Origin: Sycobia sp. Sy_11 | Lineage: Eukaryota; Arthropoda; Insecta; Hymenoptera; Epichrysomallidae | Assembly: GCA_018907035.1 (NCBI GenBank) | Contig: JACCIC010000015.1 | Span: 1,490,001-1,554,000 of the forward strand | Direction of reading: 5' to 3' | Length of the DNA: 64,000 nt | In this document: positions 56,738-64,000 of the stretch, piece after piece | Position numbering within the stretch: position 1 is the stretch's first letter | How the letters are laid out: every line of letters begins with the position of its first letter | Translations under genes and position numbers: made by a program | The notes under the pieces: generated by a model | What the model saw: only the letters and a program-made list of their open reading frames with translations | What the model was told of the DNA's origin: nothing | The model's database searches: none

Positions 56738-58037
56738 GACGACGATAATGCGCATTTTTTCGGTTACTGATGGGATAATAAAACGAGATAATAAAGAAAT
56801 GGGATAATAAAACGAGCAAAATTAATTATCCTTTGTTTTTATGCATTAACCAAAAATTCAAAATCCGACCGCGTTACGGTTATAATTAACTAGCGCAACG
56901 AAACTCCATGCACTTTTTGAATATGTTTTGAAATGGGTATTTTTATTAAGTTCGTTTCATGCAAGTCTGACAGTACTGTACAATATTGATAAAAACAAAT
57001 TGTTACAAGGAAATACTATTATTATTATAATGTTAAATTAAAAATTTTTTTAAAATCAAATTAACAGTCATATTAAGCATTATAAATTTAAGGGAAATAA
57101 GTGTATATTATATTTACCACTATATATATATTTTAACTACATTTAAGTTTAGCATTCCTGACAAGACCTCTTCAAGCAGACGTTGTGAAACGCGGCAATT
57201 GAAATTTTTGCTTCTTATTTAAAAAAAAAGCCCGAGTTTTGATTCGTCAATTTTGAAATCATAATTCTTTAGACGACGCGACGGGTTGACCTCTGCGAGA
57301 AGGCAGAAAAAAGAGTGGCTCTTTTCGCTTTCTGAAATTAAAAAGGTCCCCCCGCCGAAAAGATGCGCGGTCAGAGGGGGTCCGACCTTCAAATTCTTCA
57401 TCTCTAGGCCATTAAAAGCAGGATCTTAGGTAAAAATGAAGATTACAGTCGCTTTTTTTCTCTCGAACGATCTTGAAGAGAGAAAAAAAAGAATTCCCTT
57501 ACTCTTTTATTTAGCAATGCCCATTTCAATGAGGAACGAACGGCTTTCTATGGCTGGCAAAAAAATTCAAATGTTGCACGGACTCGTGGCCCGGTCTGTA
57601 ATTTCAGATTGAATACGTTCTTTAGGTTTGCTGCTCTCCGCGTGGCATTTAAAACAAATAATAAAAAACCGAAAAATGGATATTTATTTATTCGTGTATT
57701 AAATTTATTTATTATAGAACTCTGTCTTAAAAAGTCCTTTTTCTAAGATTTAATTAATATACATGTTTTTTTATAAAATACACTCTACATCTTCTATATA
57801 AACACGATTAAATATTAAAATAAGTTCCTTGATTTACAGTAGTTTGTGAAAATTTATATTTAAATAGTAATCGAAAACATTCAAAAATATGTACACCGAT
57901 AAAGTTGTTTACAAATTTCTGAAAATTGATTTAATAATTGAATATATTAAAATCCTTATGGATATTTGGATATTTTCCTCTAATTTTAAAATAACAAAAA
58001 CAACATTTAATGTATGGGAGAAAACCATCATAAATCT

Positions 58038-58096
<59 letters not shown>

Positions 58097-58554
58097 GTAT
58101 AAACACAACTAATCATATCTATCTGTACTGCATAATAATCCTCGTGTGATTAGTCATGTTTTTGCGGTGTCCGTATATAATTCGTCCGATGAGTAAAGCT
58201 AGATTTTCATAGATTTTAAATATTACAAAAAGTAATTTTTAATATTAATATTATATATACATATATGTATATACATGCTTTTTCAATATTGCTGTTGATA
58301 CTCGTTATATTAGTTTTTGAATGGGAAATGTCACAAAAGATCCGATAAAATTTTTGGTGAAGAAATAGCGCGTAAAGGCAATTCATAGATCGTTGAATTG
58401 TAATACAATAATTATTGATAGTGAACGAATTAAATGTATAATTAAATTTTTTGATAAAAAGTGATCATATAAAAATAATCAAAACATTTATAAGCTATAA
58501 AAATAAATTATTCTTCTATTTTCATATTATTATTATAATAATTTATTATATAAA

Positions 58555-58556
58555 TA

Positions 58557-58600
<44 letters not shown>

Positions 58601-58602
58601 TA
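58555..58602. repeat. 48-bp perfect palindrome in a TA tract
   Basis: TATATATGTATA... on the left is mirrored by ...TATACATATATA on the right. The single G at 58562 and C at 58595 pair exactly, so the 48 bp are fully self-complementary. Confidence 0.85.
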
Positions 58603-58988
58603 ATAATTACTATCTTTAATAAATTATGAATTTCTGTTTAATCATTTTTGGAAAACAAACAAATAGCCGTCCACCAATTATCTGGATAGTTTTATTCGCT
58701 TGTTCAAAAAAAAAAATTTGTTCTAATCCAGCTCCAATTACAAGTACATATGCGGTTTCAATTTCTGATATTCTATATAAATGTATAATTATTGGCAGTT
58801 TTGCGAATGTTAGAAAAAAAAAGATTCTTAGGTAAAATTCATCAGTCCTCCATGGAATGCCTCCACCTAAGCAATCGCTCGGATCGCCCAATTTTCCGAG
58901 TCCCTCGCGTTAACGGGCCATTCGTCATTTCCAGCCCCCGCCAATTTCCACGGACGCACGCGCGCGCCTATCTACTATAATACTACAT

Positions 58989-59067
<79 letters not shown>

Positions 59068-59409
59068 CAAAACGAAGCAAAAAGAAAAAAAAATATAAAC
59101 AGAATAGAGGCGTCCCGGCGACGCTCCCGATATTATTCAGCGATGAAAGATCGGCGTTACGAAACGGCTGCATCATTGATCACGCGCCATCGATAACGCG
59201 GATCAGCCGCCGTCCGAGCGCGAAAGATTGATCAGGGCCGTATTATCATTGTACCCGAGGTATTACGCGGGTATATTAATCTATATACTCTTATAATCCC
59301 CCCCGGCGGCGATTAAAGCGCGCGTCACATTGCGCCGGCTTAAGCTGCCGCGCATTTTTTTTTTTTTTTTTGGCTGATTCGGCCGATGATCGCGCTGTTA
59401 CAATCGTTA

Positions 59410-59465
<56 letters not shown>

Positions 59466-61258
59466 GAATGTTTATAAAATTCCTTTGGATCTTTCTGTAT
59501 GGCGGGAATCAAGTTCGGGACACCGAGCGGTCGCGATTCGGCAGATACGGCGTGCGGCGATTAACTCACGGCAGTATTAACGAATCCATGCGCCTTTGGC
59601 GCCTGAGCCTTATCGACTGCTCTCATAGAAAACTTCTATAAAGATTGTAAACAAACGTATTTTATAATTTAAAAACTCACGTAAAAATTATATGAAATTT
59701 AATGGATTTGTACGAATGATTTTTTACGCGCTTTGGATAAAAATTTTTGCTTTATTAAATAACAATAAAAATATTTCAAATTTCTTTTCGAACCTATATT
59801 TTTTTTCTCTCAAACATTTAGTTGACTATTCGATACTTTATAAATGTATATAAAGTCTCATTTGTAGATTGTGAAACTTTATTTTGACCAAACAAAAAGT
59901 ATCCTACAACGGCGCAATTATCTCATTCCTTCTTGAATCACTTATCTCTCAACTCTCGACCCGACATTATGCTGACAATTAGAATTTTTCAGAATTATTA
60001 AAGCTTTTTTAATAAGATTCGTCGGATGGAAAGCGCATTTCCCGACTATTAGACATCGCTGGAAGCTTTCCGGTGAAGTCGTACAATATACTTAATCATT
60101 AATAAAAGTTGCGGTTACAACCGAATATCCTGCCGATATATATATATACATAATATAATTGCAAAATTAATTCGCGGTGCCGCTCGCAGTTAAGTTCATT
60201 CCATTACCAAAATGAGTTGCGTAAGTATACACGCGAGTCAGGAGCCGTATTACATTGTATATAGATTCTGCGGACAAGAAATTTATTAATCTGGCATTTG
60301 CAGGAAATATTTGCAGAGAAATAAATTTATAAATATGTAAATTTATTTCATTATTTTATTATAAATTACAATTTTTGCATTAATTCCCATATACATTTTT
60401 ATAGTGTTATTTATTATTTAAAATACTATAGAAATATAACATGTATATTGTATACTAAATGAATCATTTTTTACGTACAAAATATCTTGAGAAAAATAGA
60501 AAAATAATGCAACACATGTTCATCAAATACGACCAACTACATGGAACAAGAGTCAAAAATAAATTAAAATAAAAAAAATTTGTAATATTTTTCATCAAGT
60601 AACTTATAACAATCTACACTGAATACCTTCGAAAGAATTACGGAATCTATATAAATATTCTATTCACCCCTCTTTCTTTGAATTTGTCTACTTGATAGAA
60701 AGAGATGGTGATTTGACAAAATTCTTATTTGAAACATTAATTTATTTACTATGATTGAATTTATTTACAGCGAAATGAAAAGGTGAAACCGTAATAATTC
60801 CATTAATTCACAAAATTACGTTCTCTCCAGTTTCTCTCTATATACTTAATGGGTGATTCAGTTACTGAAACGATCATCTTCGTATTTTCAATATTTTTTT
60901 GTTGTTGAAATTTTATGGTAGTGTCAACGCATTCGATCGATGGCTACATAGTTTGTTATATTCTCAAAAAAATTATCTCGAACAATAAAAATCAATAAGA
61001 TTAAAAAGCAAAATTCTTTTCGCAGTTTCGCAAGGCAAACACACACACACGCACGCACACACACTCACGCACACACACATTTAACTCAATTAAAGTATTT
61101 AAATATCACAGTATAGACTGTGCCTGACGTCAAGTCAATATAGCACTCAAGATTATAAAAATCAGCAATATAATAAATTCTCTTTATAACATTAAATCTA
61201 GAAAAAAATAGGTAAAAAACAAAATTGTAAACGATACGATTAAATTAGCCTTTTGCAG

Positions 61259-61262
<4 letters not shown>

Positions 61263-61314
<52 letters not shown>
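61263..61314. repeat. 52-bp perfect palindrome in a TA tract
   Basis: ATAC(AT)n with the mirrored (AT)nGTAT end; C at 61266 pairs with G at 61311. Just downstream, ATGCATATATA is repeated three times (61368-61400) before another TA tract. Confidence 0.85.
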
Positions 61315-61390
61315 TACACGAAATTACCGCATTCTCTCACGAGATTCTTAATAAGTATAAATAATTAATGCATATATAATGCATATATAA

Positions 61391-61434
<44 letters not shown>

Positions 61435-61592
61435 CATGCTAGAAATCGTGTCGCGCTGATATGCAGGACGCGATTATCCCACTCCTTGCCATCCCGTATT
61501 GCGATGGCATTGATGATGCTGCGCGCGCTGGATTTTAATTGTCGCGGGCTTTTGCTGCGCGCTCCCGCTCCCTATGCGGTGGTTTAATGCGG

Positions 61593-61632
<40 letters not shown>

Positions 61633-61872
61633 GGTGAAGTAATATTGTATACTCGATGCAACAGAGCGGTTATTATATTTGCACATCTATGTCTCGTTAA
61701 AAATGGCAGATATAATATGATTTGGATTAACTTTCGTTTTTCTACTAGTGGCTCACAACTAAGGTAAATGGAAAGGTTCAGTGGAGTAGAATTATTCAGT
61801 TTGAATATGAATATTCGAGCTTATTATCAAGGAATAAAGGGGTAATATATGGTGACTAGGTCGTTTACGAAT

Positions 61873-61962
61873 CCAGGATAACATAGGACAACAAATAATT
61901 GTCAAAATTATTTTTAACCAGGATAACATAGGACAACAAATAATTGTCAAAATTATTTTTAA
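61873..61962. repeat. Perfect 45-bp tandem duplication
   Basis: The unit CCAGGATAACATAGGACAAC... through ...ATTTTTAA occupies 61873-61917 and is repeated without a mismatch at 61918-61962, followed by the first three bases of a third unit. Being identical, it is either recent or an assembly artefact. Confidence 0.95.
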
Positions 61963-64000
61963 CCAAGAAACCGAAGCTTGTCGACGTGCTGAAATTCAAT
62001 TCGGGGCCAGAATGTATCTCTTGGCTAAGGTTTATTTTACAGTAAAACTCTGATCCAAGTGGAGTTGCAAAAAAGCGATTTTCGCTCCAAAAATTTCTTT
62101 ATCAAAAAATACAAAATCTGCAAAACTGATGTTAATTTCACTTTGAAAAGCCAAAGAGCTTCCATTTAATGATATTATGCAATAATATCATCAACACATA
62201 ATGATCTTATTATTCGGAAATTCGATGTGATAACATTAAGAAAGCACACGATGAAAAATTCATACAATCCTAGAATAGAAATCGAGGTTTTCTTTCGGAA
62301 AAAAAAAATTAAATGGCGCTTAAGCTAACGAGACTCGAGTTTTCAAGCGTCGTTCATAGTTTGCTCTTTGTCTCTTAACAATTCGGATGATAAAGCAAAA
62401 ATCACTTTTTACTTCTGTCTAGTAATTTTTATTCTCTTCGTAAGCGCGTTTATAAAAAACGGACTGGGCGGTGGACAAGGTTAGACACATTTTTAGTGTC
62501 TGGTCTTCTTGTTTTACAACCTGATGCCTCTATATATATTATATACACGAATTCCGGACTTTTGTTCCGCGCGGATTTCGATCCGTTCGAAATGGTTATA
62601 TATAGCGGAAGATCTGCCGGGAATCCCGATCACCTTGACTCGATGACTTTGCGCAATGCAACAATATACATAGCAAGTAGGTTATGCATGTGGCTTACGA
62701 TAATTTCAAGCCAACTGCACAGATTTACGTTTTTCGTCGGCTGTACCCGCGACTTGGATGCAATTTGTAAGTAAAATAATACGACGTCGCGACATTAGTT
62801 AACGTTGCTATTTGCAAAATTCCAATCAGATACTTATTATACAGATTTAATACGGTACTCGGGTTACCTTACCCCCTCTTCAAGTGTGAGCGACGGATTT
62901 TTCATCGAATTAACCGAGCAATTAGATCGCCCGCGACGATTCAGTATTTATTTTAAGCAAATAAATATTTTCCCTGCTCGAAATGAAACGCTCGTTCCAT
63001 TAAATAACCGTACGTTTCAGTGAATTTATCCGAAATGTCATTAGCATTGGCGACGAGGCGGCGAGCTAAATTATTTACTCGATTCAGTTCAACTTCTTTT
63101 TCATTAATTTACAAATACTACTACAATATTTATATTAGCGCTCGTCGATAAAGCCGCGGTTTTTCGAAAGGATTTCTTTGACACGATCGTCGCGGGTATT
63201 TGTCGTCGAAATTTTTTTTTTTTTCTTTTTCGTCGTCACTTTTTTCTTTCTCCTCGGCTCCGTGCCCATTGACAGCGGCGTTATTGTTTATACTTTTGCA
63301 TCGTGAAAATGCTGTATGAACGCTTTTTGTATTCGAAAACAAATACATCGAGCGGCGAGCGTGTGTGCGGTTGTGCGTATGTGTGCGCATTGATTATATA
63401 CATCGTCGCGTGGCGATCGAGAAAGCTCGCGCGCTGTGATTGTATTAGAAATTTTTGTCGATAAATTCCCATAAATTGGCGGGGAGGGATAATGTTTTTA
63501 TTTTCGCTCAGCTAAGGAATTCGCAAAAGCATAATGTATAAAGAAAATTGACAGAATCAAATCGAACGGCGCGAAGGAATGATTGAAAGTCTCCTTGAAA
63601 TCAAATTAATCAATGCCAAGCGAACCTAGTCTGAATTTTCGAAAAATTTTCAATCGCGACTGATAACGCAAATATCACGATCCTCGCGCATACAATCGAT
63701 ACAATTTACTTCTAAAGCGTTGTACACAAATGTACAGTAAACATTTAATCCAACGCGTTGCCCCAACTGCCCTGGCCCATTGCGTACAAAAATGGGGATA
63801 TAAATCATTGGCGTCCACCTTAAATGCCGAACCAGACCGGAATTTTTCAGGAAACAGCTGCACCGCTCCCGCGTTTCGTAAAAACGGAGGGGAAAAAAAG
63901 AACTTTCCAAACTTTCTTCCATATCGGCGAGAGTGTGCTCGTGTGCCTGTATTCACGGCCTCCTTTAATTTATTCGGCTTGCACTGCTCGGATATAGAAT

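Larger units (their letters stand above)
45598..64000. other. 18.4 kb without supported exons, upstream of the visible nrf-6-like exons
   Basis: No reading frame here has a recognisable domain with sensible splice sites. It probably contains the missing 5' exon(s), first intron and promoter of the nrf-6-like gene, but I could not locate them. Repeats: TTC at 45822-45853; TA at 46046-46088, 51212-51260, 58042-58095, 58555-58602, 59000-59065, 59418-59460, 61263-61314, 61395-61426 and 61597-61628; CT at 48849-48880 and 49101-49145; GT at 51470-51512; CA at 52672-52701; GA at 56708-56736. CpG-richer segments lie at 45430-45760, 46460-46900, 48650-49220 and 58880-59360. A degenerate repeat lies at about 54570-54830. 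Confidence 0.6.

Noticed and set aside
63650..63956. Two overlapping minus-strand frames near the right edge
   Set aside because: There are no start context, splice sites or family motifs; two frames open over the same DNA argues for chance.

Overview
The window is eukaryotic nuclear DNA, almost certainly from an insect. The genes are split by GT-AG introns, the intergenic DNA is AT-rich, and dinucleotide microsatellites, especially (TA)n, are very dense. The protein families and the strong exon-to-exon contrast in CpG content fit a hymenopteran such as a parasitoid wasp, but that placement is inference. I assembled three protein-coding genes exon by exon. All chosen junctions are canonical GT-AG and keep the reading frame.

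Region 1 (56-8018, minus strand): the 5' two thirds of an extended synaptotagmin gene (E-Syt/Esyt2). It encodes an N-terminal membrane hairpin, an SMP lipid-transfer domain, C2A and C2B, and runs off the left edge in an acidic linker before any further C2 domain. Its most striking feature is a set of three homologous exons (5699-5784, 5039-5139, 2850-2941). Each encodes the same piece of C2A, including calcium-binding loop 3, and all share the same entry and exit phase. Only inclusion of exactly one keeps the frame, so they look like mutually exclusive alternative exons.

Region 2 (8019-10825): the divergent intergenic region between the Esyt2 and Serinc start codons.

Region 3 (10826-14371, plus strand): a complete serine incorporator (Serinc/TMS1) gene of nine coding exons, plus a likely optional 39-bp in-frame cassette exon.

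Region 4 (14871-16933): a decayed Ty3/gypsy-like retroelement. Two LTR-like direct repeats flank minus-strand reverse transcriptase remains with stops and frameshifts.

Region 5 (20046-45597, minus strand): eleven exons, including the stop codon, of a nose-resistant-to-fluoxetine (nrf-6) type membrane acyltransferase. It has a secreted NRF domain followed by an acyltransferase-3 domain with an R-X10-H motif. The introns are long and full of microsatellites. The exon(s) with the start codon and signal peptide were not found and should lie above 45597 or beyond the window.

Region 6 (45598-64000): no coding exon I can support. It holds many microsatellites, a CpG- and pyrimidine-rich stretch near 48.7-49.2 kb and a 45-bp tandem duplication. 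It may be first intron and promoter region of the nrf-6-like gene.

Esyt2 and Serinc both act on membrane lipids, share one intergenic promoter region and are AT-rich and CpG-poor. The nrf-6-like gene has long introns and very CpG-rich exons, which suggests a different regulatory or methylation class.
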